From Nemertoderma westbladi (Eukaryota; Xenacoelomorpha; Nemertodermatida; Nemertodermatidae), in the NCBI GenBank assembly GCA_032718475.1, contig JAUCBJ010008193.1:1-55724 (forward strand): a stretch of DNA of 55,724 nucleotides, read 5' to 3'. Position 1 is the stretch's first letter, and every line of letters starts with the position of its first letter. The translations under genes were made by a program, and so were the position numbers. Shown piece by piece: positions 29,864 through 41,600 of the stretch. The notes under the pieces were generated by a model. That model had not been told where the DNA came from. It ran no database searches and saw only the letters and a program-made list of their open reading frames with translations.

Positions 29864-32800
29864 GACTCTAGGTGTTTCGGTATACTCCTATTGGTGTGTG
29901 TTCTATTGTTAACTCTAGGTGTTCCGCATACTCCTATTGGTGTGTGTTCTACTGTTAACTCTAGGTGTTTCGGTATACACTTATTGGTGTGTGTTCCACT
30001 GTTAACTCAAGGTGTTCCGCGTACTCATATTGGTGTGTGTTCCACTGTTAACTCTAGGTGTTTCTGTATACTCATATTGGTGTGTGTTCCACTGTTAACT
30101 CTAGGTGTTCCGCATACTCTTATTGGTTTGTGTTCTACTGTTAACTCTAGGTGTTTCTGTATACTCCTATTGGTGTGTGTTCTAGTGTTAACTCTAGGTG
30201 TTTCGGTATACTCTTATTGGTGTGTGTTCTAGTGTTAACTCTATGTGTTCCGCATTCTCCTATTGGTGTGTGTTCTAGTGTTAACTCTAGGTGTTTCGGT
30301 ATACTCATATTGGCGTGTGTTCTAGTGTTAACTCTAGGTGTTTCAGTATACTCCTATTGGTATGTGTTCTAGTGTTAACTCTAGGTGTTTCGGTATACTC
30401 CTATTGGTATGTGTTCTAGTGTTAACTCTAGGTGTTTCGGTATACTCTTATTGGTGTGTGTTCTAGTGTTAACTCTATGTGTTCCGCATTCTCCTATTGG
30501 TGTGTGTTCTAGTGTTAACTCTAGGTGTTTCGGTATACTCATATTGGCGTGTGTTCTAGTGTTAACTCTAGGTGTTTCGGTATACTCCTATTGGTGTGTG
30601 TTCTCGTGTTAACTCTAGGTGTTTCGGTATACTCCTATTGGTGTGTGTTCTAGTGTTAACTCTAGGTGTTTCAGTATACTCCTATTGGTGTGTGTTCTAG
30701 TGTTAACTCTAGGTGTTTCAGTATACTCCTATTGGTGTGTGTTCTAGTGTTAACTCTAGGTGTTTCAGTATACTCCTATTGGTGTGTGTTCTAGTGTTAA
30801 CTCTAGGTGTTTCAGTATACTCCTATTGGTGTGTGTTCTAGTGTTAACTCTAGGTGTTTCAGTATACTCCTATTGGTGTGTGTTCTAGTGTTAACTCTAG
30901 GTGTTTCAGTATACTCCTATTGGTGTGTGTTCTCGTGTTAACTCTAGGTGTTTCGGTATACTCCTATTGGTGTGTGTTCTAGTGTTAACTCTAGGTGTTT
31001 CAGTATACTCCTATTGGTGTGTGTTCTAGTGTTAACTCTATGTGTTCCGCATTCTCCTATTGGTGTGTGTTCTAGTGTTAACTCTAGGTGTTTCGGTATA
31101 CTCATATTGGCGTGTGTTCTAGTGTTAACTCTAGGTGTTTCGGTATACTCCTATTGGTGTGTGTTCTCGTGTTAACTCTAGGTGTTTCGGTATACTCCTA
31201 TTGGTGTGTGTTCTAGTGTTAACTCTAGGTGTTTCGGTATACTCCTATTGGTGTGTGTTCTAGTGTTAACTCTATGTGTTCCGCATTCTCCTATTGGTGT
31301 GTGTTCTAGTGTTAACTCTAGGTGTTTCAGTATACTCCTATTGGTGTGTGTTCTAGTGTTAACTCTAGGTGTTTGGGTATACTCCTATTGGTATGTGTTC
31401 TAGTGTTAACTCTAGGTGTTTCGGTATACTCCTATTGGTGTGTGTTCTAGTGTTAACTCTAGGTGTTCCGCATTCTCCTATTGGTGTGTGTTCTAGTGTT
31501 AACTCTAGGTGTTTCAGTATACTCCTATTGGTGTGTGTTCTAGTGTTAACTCTAGGTGTTTGGGTATACTCCTATTGGTATGTGTTCTAGTGTTAACTCT
31601 AGGTGTTTCGGTATACTCCTATTGGTGTGTGTTCTAGTGTTAACTCTAGGTGTTCCGCATACTCCTATTGGTGTGTGTTCTAGTGTTAACTCTAGGTGTT
31701 CCGCATACTCCTATTGGTGTGTGTTCTAGTGTTAACTCTAGGTGTTCCGCATACTCCTATTGGTGTGTGTTCTAGTGTTAACTCTAGGTGTTCCGCATAC
31801 TCCTATTGGTGTGTGTTCTCGTGTTAACTCTATGTGTTTCTGTATACTTCTATTGGTGTGTGTTCTAGTGTTAACTCTAGGTGTTTCAGTATACTCCTAT
31901 TGGTATGTGTTCTAGTGTTAACTCTAGGTGTTTCGGTATACTTCTATTGGTATGTGTTCTAGTGTTAACTCTAGGTGTTTCAGTATACTCCTATTGGTAT
32001 GTGTTCTAGTGTTAACTCTAGGTGTTCCGCATTCTCCTATTGGTTTGTGTTCTACTGTTAACTCTAGGTGTTTCTGTATACTCCTATTGGTGTGTGTTCT
32101 AGTGTTAACTCTAGGTGTTCCGCATACTCCTATTGGTGTGTGTTCTAGTGTTAACTCTAGGTGTTCCGCATACTCCTATTGGTGTGTGTTCTAGTGTTAA
32201 CTCTAGGTGTTTCGGTATACTCCTATTGGTATGTGTTCTAGTGTTAACTCTATGTGTTCCGCATACTCCTATTGGTGTGTGTTCTAGTGTTAACTCTAGG
32301 TGTTCCGCATACTCCTATTGGTGTGTGTTCTCGTGTTAACTCTATGTGTTTCTGTATACTTCTATTGGTGTGTGTTCTAGTGTTAACTCTAGGTGTTTCG
32401 GTATACTCCTATTGGTGTGTGTTCTAGTGTTAACTCTAGGTGTTTCAGTATACTCCTATTGGTGTGTGTTCTAGTGTTAACTCTAGGTGTTTCAGTATAC
32501 TCCTATTGGTGTGTGTTCTAGTGTTAACTCTAGGTGTTTCGGTATACTCCTATTGGTGTGTGTTCTAGTGTTAACTCTAGGTGTTTCGGTATACTCCTAT
32601 TGGTGTGTGTTCTAGTGTTAACTCTATGTGTTCCGCATACTCCTATTGGTGTGTGTTCTAGTGTTAACTCTAGGTGTTCCGCATACTCCTATTGGTGTGT
32701 GTTCTAGTGTTAACTCTAGGTGTTCCGCATACTCCTATTGGTGTGTGTTCTAGTGTTAACTCTAGGTGTTCCGCATACTCCTATTGGTGTGTGTTCTCGT

Positions 32801-35470
32801 GTTAACTCTATGTGTTTCTGTATACTTCTATTGGTGTGTGTTCTAGTGTTAACTCTAGGTGTTTCGGTATACTCCTATTGGTATGTGTTCTAGTGTTAAC
32901 TCTATGTGTTCCGCATACTCCTATTGGTGTGTGTTCTAGTGTTAACTCTAGGTGTTCCGCATACTCCTATTGGTGTGTGTTCTCGTGTTAACTCTATGTG
33001 TTTCTGTATACTTCTATTGGTGTGTGTTCTAGTGTTAACTCTAGGTGTTTCGGTATACTCCTATTGGTGTGTGTTCTAGTGTTAACTCTAGGTGTTTCAG
33101 TATACTCCTATTGGTGTGTGTTCTAGTGTTAACTCTAGGTGTTTCAGTATACTCCTATTGGTGTGTGTTCTAGTGTTAACTCTAGGTGTTTCGGTATACT
33201 CCTATTGGTGTGTGTTCTAGTGTTAACTCTAGGTGTTTCGGTATACTCCTATTGGTGTGTGTTCTAGTGTTAACTCTATGTGTTCCGCATACTCCTATTG
33301 GTGTGTGTTCTAGTGTTAACTCTAGGTGTTCCGCATACTCCTATTGGTGTGTGTTCTAGTGTTAACTCTAGGTGTTTCAGTATACTCCTATTGGTGTGTG
33401 TTCTAGTGTTAACTCTAGGTGTTTCAGTATACTCCTATTGGTGTGTGTTCTAGTGTTAACTCTAGGTGTTTCGGTATACTCCTATTGGTGTGTGTTCTAG
33501 TGTTAACTCTAGGTGTTTCGGTATACTCCTATTGGTGTGTGTTCTAGTGTTAACTCTATGTGTTCCGCATACTCCTATTGGTGTGTGTTCTAGTGTTAAC
33601 TCTAGGTGTTCCGCATACTCCTATTGGTGTGTGTTCTAGTGTTAACTCTAGGTGTTCCGCATACTCCTATTGGTGTGTGTTCTAGTGTTAACTCTAGGTG
33701 TTCCGCATACTCCTATTGGTGTGTGTTCTAGTGTTAACTCTAGGTGTTCCGCATTCTCCCATTGGTGTGTGTTCTAGTGTTAACTCTAGGTGTTTCGGTA
33801 TACTCATATTGGTGTGTGTTCTCGTGTTAACTCTATGTGTTTCTGTATACTTCTATTGGTGTGTGTTCTAGTGTTAACTCTAGGTGTTTCGGTATACTCC
33901 TATTGGTATGTGTTCTAGTGTTAACTCTATGTGTTCCGCATACTCCTATTGGTGTGTGTTCTAGTGTTAACTCTAGGTGTTCCGCATACTCCTATTGGTG
34001 TGTGTTCTAGTGTTAACTCTAGGTGTTTCGGTATACTCCTATTGGTGTGTGTTCTAGTGTTAACTCTAGGTGTTCCGCATACTCCTATTGGTGTGTGTTC
34101 TAGTGTTAACTCTATGTGTTTCTGTATACTTCTATTGGTGTGTGTTCTACTGTTAACTCTAGGTGTTTCTGTATAATCCTATTGGTGTGTGTTCTAGTGT
34201 TAACTCTAGGTGTTTCGGTATACTCATATTGGCGTGTGTTCTAGTGTTAACTCTAGGTGTTTCAGTATACTCCTATTGGTGTGTGTTCTAGTGTTAACTC
34301 TAGGTGTTCCGCATACTCCTATTGGTGTGTGTTCTAGTGTTAACTCTAGGTGTTTCAGTATACTCCTATTGGTGTGTGTTCTAGTGTTAACTCTAGGTGT
34401 TTCAGTATACTCCTATTGGTGTGTGTTCTAGTGTTAACTCTAGGTGTTTCAGTATACTCCTATTGGTGTGTGTTCTAGTGTTAACTCTAGGTGTTTCGGT
34501 ATACTCCTATTGGTGTGTGTTCTAGTGTTAACTCTAGGTGTTCCGCATACTCCTATTGGTGTGTGTTCTAGTGTTAACTCTAGGTGTTTCAGTATACTCC
34601 TATTGGTGTGTGTTCTAGTGTTAACTCTATGTGTTCCGCATTCTCCTATTGGTGTGTGTTCTAGTGTTAACTCTAGGTGTTTCAGTATACTCCTATTGGT
34701 GTGTGTTCTAGTGTTAACTCTATGTGTTCCGCATTCTCCTATTGGTGTGTGTTCTCGTGTTAACTCTAGGTGTTTCGGTATACTCCTATTGGTGTGTGTT
34801 CTAGTGTTAACTCTATGTGTTCCGCATTCTCCTATTGGTGTGTGTTCTAGTGTTAACTCTAGGTGTTTCGGTATACTCCTATTGGTGTGTGTTCTAGTGT
34901 TAACTCTAGGTGTTTCGGTATACTCCTATTGGTGTGTGTTCTAGTGTTAACTCTAGGTGTTTCGGTATACTCCTATTGGTGTGTGTTCTAGTGTTAACTC
35001 TAGGTGTTCCGCATACTCCTATTGGTGTGTGTTCTAGTGTTAACTCTAGGTGTTTCGGTATACTCATATTGGCGTGTGTTCTAGTGTTAACTCTAGGTGT
35101 TTCGGTATACTCCTATTGGTATGTGTTCTAGTGTTAACTCTATGTGTTCCGCATACTCCTATTGGTGTGTGTTCTAGTGTTAACTCTAGGTGTTTCAGTA
35201 TACTCCTATTGGTGTGTGTTCTAGTGTTAACTCTAGGTGTTCCGCATACTCCTATTGGTGTGTGTTCTAGTGTTAACTCTAGGTGTTCCGCATACTCCTA
35301 TTGGTGTGTGTTCTAGTGTTAACTCTAGGTGTTCCGCATTCTCCTATTGGTGTGTGTTCTAGTGTTAACTCTAGGTGTTTCGGTATACTCATATTGGTGT
35401 GTGTTCTAGTGTTAACTCTAGGTGTTTCGGTATACTCCTATTGGTGTGTGTTCTAGTTTTAACTCTAGTT
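29864..35470 (+). repeat. 46/47-bp minisatellite, about 120 copies
   Basis: Units built on TCCTATTGGTGTGTGTTCTA, then GTGTTAACTCTAGGTGTT followed by TCGGTATAC or TCAGTATAC (47 bp) or CCGCATAC/CCGCATTC (46 bp). The types alternate in larger patterns, and some blocks recur, such as those with TCTGTATACTTCTATTGG. The final unit ends TTTTAACTCTAGTTGTTTCC and runs into the splice acceptor of the exon at 35484. Apparent hydrophobic ORFs arise only from the repeat. Confidence 0.97.
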
Positions 35471-35483
35471 GTTTCCATTGCAG

Positions 35484-35651
35484 ACGGACGGTAAGCACAC
35501 CTATTATAGACATTATTAACGACTGGAACTTCAGTTACATAAAGACCTACCCAAATTTAGGAGGATTCGATTGGACAGTTGATTTCCGATGGTTTCCCAT
35601 TTCAAGAGAACAAGTAGATAATTATGAAAAGAATCCAGCTTCTAATTACAG
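35484..35651 (+). CDS. GALNT exon (catalytic domain, FDW..FRW segment)
   Basis: A 168-nt exon preceded by TTGTTTCCATTGCAG and followed by GTGAGT. It encodes RTVSTPIIDIIND, NLGGFDWTVDFRWFPISREQ and NPASNYR, matching the conserved part of polypeptide N-acetylgalactosaminyltransferases (VSPIIDVI...GGFDW.L.FRW) that starts mucin-type O-glycosylation in the Golgi lumen. The phase fits: one base completes a codon, then 55 codons, then AG. This joins the exon at 45526 to give R-T-P. The probable branch point TTTTAAC has its A at 35462, 21-22 nt from the exon. Earlier exons (signal anchor, DxH motif) are not in the window. Confidence 0.85.
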
Positions 35652-38600
35652 GTGAGTTTGTCGGCATCCAGCTTCTAATTACAGGTGAGTTTGTCGGCAT
35701 CCAGCTTCTAATTACAGGTGAGTTTGTCGGCATCCAGCTTCTAATTACAGGTGAGTTTGTCGGCATCCAGCTTCTAATTACAGGTGAGTTTGTTGGCATC
35801 CAGCTTCTAATTACAGGTGAGTTTGTTGGCATCCAGCTTCTAATTACAGGTGAGTTTGTCGGCATCCAGCTTCTAATTACAGGTGAGTTTGTCGGCATCC
35901 AGCTTCTAATTACAGGTGAGTTTGTCGGCATCCAACTTCTAATTACAGGTGAGTTTGTCGGCGTCCAGCTTCTAATTACAGGTGAGTTTGTCGGCATCCA
36001 GCTTCTAATTACAGGTGAGTTTGTCGGCATCCAGCTTCTAATTACAGGTGAGTTTGTCGGCATCCAGCTTCTAATTAGAGGTGAGTTTGTCGGCATCCAG
36101 CTTCTAATTACAAGTGAGCTTGTCGGCATCCAGCTTCTAATTACAGGTGAGTTTGTCGGCATCCAGCTTCTAATTACTTGTGAGTTTGTCGGCATCCAGC
36201 TTCTAATTACTTGTGAGTTTGTCGGCGTCCAGCTTCTAATTACAGGTGAGTTTATCGGCATCCAGCTTCTAATTACAGGTGAGTTTGTCGGCATCCAGCT
36301 TCTAATTACAGGTGAGTTTGTCGGCGTCCAGCTTCTAATTACAGGTGAGTTTGTCGGAATCCAGCTTCTAATTAGAGGTGAGTTTGTCGGAATCCAGCTT
36401 CTAATTACAGGTGAGTTTGTTGGCATCCTGCTTCTAATTACAGGTGAGTTTGTCGGCATCCAGCTTCTAATTACAGGTGAGTTTGTCGGCATCCAGCTTC
36501 TAATTACAGGTGAGTTTGTCGGCATCCAGCTTCTAATTACTTGTGAGTTTGTCGGCGTCCAGCTTCTAATTACAGGTGAGTTTGTCGGCATCCAGCTTCT
36601 AATTACAGGTGAGTTTGTCGGCATCCAGCTTCTAATTGCAGGTGAGTTTGTCGGCATCCAGCTTCTAATTACTTGTGAGTTTGTCGGCGTCCAGCTTCTA
36701 ATTACAGGTGAGTTTGTCGGCATCCAGCTTCTAATTACAGGTGAGTTTGTCGGCATCCAACTTCTAATTACAGGTGAGTTTGTCGGCGTCCAGCTTCTAA
36801 TTACAGGTGAGTTTGTCGGAATCCAGCTTCTAATTACAGGTGAGTTTGTCGGCGTCCAGCTTCTAATTACATGTGAGTTTGTCGGCATCCAGCTTCTAAT
36901 TTCAGGTGAGTTTGTCGGCATCCAGCTTCTAATTACAGGTGAGTTTGTTGGCATCCAGCTTCTAATTACAGGTGAGTTTGTCGGAATCCAGCTTCTAATT
37001 ACAGGTGAGTTTGTCGGAATCCAGCTTCTAATTACAGGTGAGTTTATCGGCATCCAGCTTCTAATTACAGGTGAGTTTGTCGGAATCCAGCTTCTAATTA
37101 CAGGTGAGTTTATCGGCATCCAGCTTCTAATTTCAGGTGAGTTTGTCGGCATCCAGCTTCTAATTACAGGTGAGTTTGTTGGCATCCAGCTTCTAATTAC
37201 AGGTGAGTTTGTCGGAAACCAGCTTCTAATTACAGGTGAGTTTGTCGGAATCCAGCTTCTAATTACAGGTGAGTTTGTTGGCATCCAGCTTCTAATTACA
37301 GGTGAGTTTGTCGGCATCCAGCTTCTAATTACAGGTGAGTTTGTCGGCATCCAGCTTCTAATTACAGGTGAGTTTGTTGGCATCCAGCTTCTAATTACAT
37401 GTGAGTTTGTCGGCATCCAGCTTCTAATTACAGGTGAGTTTGTTGGCATCCAGCTTCTAATTACAGGTGAGTTTGTCGGAATCCAGCTTCTAATTACAGG
37501 TGAGTTTGTCGGCATCCAGCTTCTAATTTCAGGTGAGATTGTCGGCATCCAGCTTCTAATTACAGGTGAGTTTGTTGGCATCCAGCTTCTAATTACAGGT
37601 GAGTTTGTCGGAATCCAGATTCTAATTACAGGTGAGTTTGTCGGCGTCCAGCTTCTAATTACAGGTGAGTTTGTCGGCGTCCAGCTTCTAATTACATGTG
37701 AGTTTGTCGGCATCCAGCTTCTAATTACAGGTGAGTTTGTTGGCAACTAGCTTCTAATTATAGGTGAGTTTGTCGGAATCCAGCTTCTAATTACAGGTGA
37801 GTTTGTCGGCATCCAACTTCTAATTACAGGTGAGTTTGTCGGCGTCCAGCTTCTAATTACAGGTGAGTTTGTCGGAATCCAGCTTCTAATTACAGGTGAG
37901 TTTGTCGGCGTCCAGCTTCTAATTACATGTGAGTTTGTCGGCATCCAGCTTCTAATTTCAGGTGAGTTTGTCGGCATCCAGCTTCTAATTACAGGTGAGT
38001 TTGTTAGCATCCAGCTTCTAATTACAGGTGAGTTTGTCGGAATCCAGCTTCTAATTACAGGTGAGTTTGTCGGCGTCCAGCTTCTAATTACAGGTGAGTT
38101 TGTCGGCGTCCAGCTTCTAATTAGAGGTGAGTTTGTCGGAATCCAGCTTCTAATTACAGGTGAGTTTGTTGGCATCCAGCTTCTAATTACAGGTGATTTT
38201 GTCGGCATCCAGCTTCTAATTACAGGTGAGTTTGTCGGCATCCAGCTTCTAATTACAGGTGAGTTTGTCGGCATCCAACTTCTAATTACAGGTGAGTTTG
38301 TCGGCGTCCAGCTTCTAATTACAGGTGAGTTAGTCGGCATCCAGCTTCTAATTACAGGTGAGTTTGTCGGCATCCAGCTTCTAATTACAGGTGAGTTTGT
38401 CGGCATCCAGCTTCTAATTACTTGTGAGTTTGTCGGCGTCCAGCTTCTAATTACAGGTGAGTTTATCGGCATCCAGCTTCTAATTACAGGTGAGTTTGTC
38501 GGCATCCAGCTTCTAATTACAGGTGAGTTTGTCGGCGTCTAGCTTCTAATTACAGGTGAGTTTGTCGGAATCCAGCTTCTAATTAGAGGTGAGTTTGTCG

Positions 38601-41600
38601 GAATCCAGCTTCTAATTACAGGTGAGTTTGTTGGCATCCTGCTTCTAATTACAGGTGAGTTTGTCGGCATCCAGCTTCTAATTAGAGGTGAGTTTGTCGC
38701 CATCCAGCTTCTAATTAGAGGTGAGTTTGTCGGCATCCAGCTTCTAATTACAGGTGAGTTTGTCGGCATCCAGCTTCTAATTAGAGGTGAGTTTGTCGGC
38801 ATCCAGCTTCTAATTACAGGTGAGTTTGTCGGCATCTAGCTTATAATTACAGGTGAGTTTGTCGGCATCCAGCTTCTAATTACAGGTGAGTTTTTCGGCA
38901 TCTAGCTTCTAATTACAGGTGAGTTTGTCGGAATCCAGCTTCTAATTACAGGTGAGTTTGTCGGCATCCAGCTTCTAATTACAGGTGAGTTTGTCGGCAT
39001 CCAGCTTCTAATTACAGGTGAGTTTGTCGGAATCCAGCTTCTAATTAGAGGTGAGTTTGTCGGCATCCAGCTTGTAATTACAGGTGAGTTTGTCGGAATC
39101 CAGCTTCTAATTACAGGTGAGTTTGTCGGCGTCCAGCTTCTAATTACAGGTGAGTTTGTCGGAATCCAGCTTCTAATTAGAGGTGAGTTTGTCGGAATCC
39201 AGCTTGTAATTACAGGTGAGTTTGTCGGAATCCAGCTTCTAATTACAGGTGAGTTTATCGGCATCCAGCTTCTAATTACAGGTGAGTTTGTCGGAATCCA
39301 GCTTCTAATTACAGGTGAGTTTATCGGCATCCAGCTTATAATTACAGGTGAGTTTGTCGGCATCTAGCTTCTAATTACAGGTGAGTTTGTCGGAATCCAG
39401 CTTCTAATTACAGGTGAGTTTATCGGCATCCAGCTTCTAATTACAGGTGAGTTTGTCGGCATCCAGCTTCTAATTACAGGTGAGTTTGTCGGAATCCAGC
39501 TTCTAATTACAGGTGAGTTTGTTGGCATCCAGCTTCTAATTACAGGTGAGTTTGTCGGCATCCAGCTTCTAATTACAGGTGAGTTTGTCGGCATCCAGCT
39601 TCTAATTACAGGTGAGTTTGTCGGCGTCCAGCTTCTAATTACAGGTGAGTTTGTCGGCGTCCAGCTTCTAATTACAGGTGAGTTTGTCGGCATCTAGCTT
39701 CTAATTACAGGTGAGTTTGTCGGAATCCAGCTTCTAATTACAGGTGAGTTTATCGGCATCCAGCTTCTAATTACAGGTGAGTTTGTCGGCATCCAGCTTC
39801 TAATTACAGGTGAGTTTGTCGGAATCCAGCTTCTAATTACAGGTGAGTTTGTTGGCATCCAGCTTCTAATTTCAGGTGAGTTTGTCGGCATCCAGCTTCT
39901 AATTACAGGTGAGTTTGTCGGCATCCAGCTTCTAATTACAGGTGAGTTTGTCGGCATCTAGCTTCTAATTACAGGTGAGTTTGTCGGAATCCAGCTTCTA
40001 ATTAGAGGTGAGTTTGTCGGCATCCAGCTTGTAATTACAGGTGAGTTTGTCGGAATCCAGCTTCTAATTACAGGTGAGTTTGTTGGCATCCTGCTTCTAA
40101 TTACAGGTGAGTTTGTCGGCATCCAGCTTCTAATTAGAGGTGAGTTTGTCGCCATCCAGCTTCTAATTAGAGGTGAGTTTGTCGGCATCCAGCTTCTAAT
40201 TACAGGTGAGTTTGTCGGCATCCAGCTTCTAATTAGAGGTGAGTTTGTCGGCATCCAGCTTCTAATTACAGGTGAGTTTGTCGGCATCTAGCTTCTAATT
40301 ACAGGTGAGTTTGTCGGCATCCAGCTTCTAATTACAGGTGAGTTTGTCGGCATCTAGCTTCTAATTACAGGTGAGTTTGTCGGAATCCAGCTTCTAATTA
40401 CAGGTGAGTTTGTTGGCATCCAGCTTCTAATTACAGGTGAGTTTGTCGGCATCCAGCTTCTAATTACAGGTGAGTTTGTCGGCATCCAGCTTCTAATTAC
40501 AGGTGAGTTTGTTGGCATCCAGCTTCTAATTACATGTGAGTTTGTCGGCATCCAGCTTCTAATTACAGGTGAGTTTGTTGGCATCCAGCTTCTAATTACA
40601 GGTGAGTTTGTCGGAATCCAGCTTCTAATTACAGGTGAGTTTGTCGGCATCCAGCTTCTAATTTCAGGTGAGTTTGTCGGCATCCAGCTTCTAATTACAG
40701 GTGAGTTTGTTGGCATCCAGCTTCTAATTACAGGTGAGTTTGTCGGAATCCAGATTCTAATTACAGGTGAGTTTGTCGGCGTCCAGCTTCTAATTACAGG
40801 TGAGTTTGTCGGCGTCCAGCTTCTAATTACATGTGAGTTTGTCGGCATCCAGCTTCTAATTACAGGTGAGTTTGTTGGCATCTAGCTTCTAATTATAGGT
40901 GAGTTTGTCGGAATCCAGCTTCTAATTACAGGTGAGTTTGTCGGCATCCAACTTCTAATTACAGGTGAGTTTGTCGGCGTCCAGCTTCTAATTACAGGTG
41001 AGTTTGTCGGAATCCAGCTTCTAATTACAGGTGAGTTTGTCGGCGTCCAGCTTCTAATTACATGTGAGTTTGTCGGCATCCAGCTTCTAATTACAGGTGA
41101 GTTTGTTGGCATCCAGCTTCTAATTACAGGTGAGTTTGTCGGAATCCAGCTTCTAATTACAGGTGAGTTTGTCGGCGTCCAGCTTCTAATTACAGGTGAG
41201 TTTGTCGGCGTCCAGCTTCTAATTAGAGGTGAGTTTGTCGGAATCCAGCTTCTAATTACAGGTGAGTTTGTTGGCATCCAGCTTCTAATTACAGGTGATT
41301 TTGTCGGCATCCAGCTTCTAATTACAGGTGAGTTTGTCGGCATCCAGCTTCTAATTACAGGTGAGTTTGTCGGCATCCAACTTCTAATTACAGGTGAGTT
41401 TGTCGGCGTCCAGCTTCTAATTACAGGTGAGTTAGTCGGCATCCAGCTTCTAATTACAGGTGAGTTTGTCGGCATCCAGCTTCTAATTACAGGTGAGTTT
41501 GTCGGCATCCAGCTTCTAATTACTTGTGAGTTTGTCGGCGTCCAGCTTCTAATTACAGGTGAGTTTATCGGCATCCAGCTTCTAATTACAGGTGAGTTTG

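Noticed and set aside
29891-35316. Many hydrophobic ORFs of about 75-165 codons (SYWCVF/LLLVCVLVLTL type) as membrane proteins
   Set aside because: All are frame slices of the 46/47-bp minisatellite.
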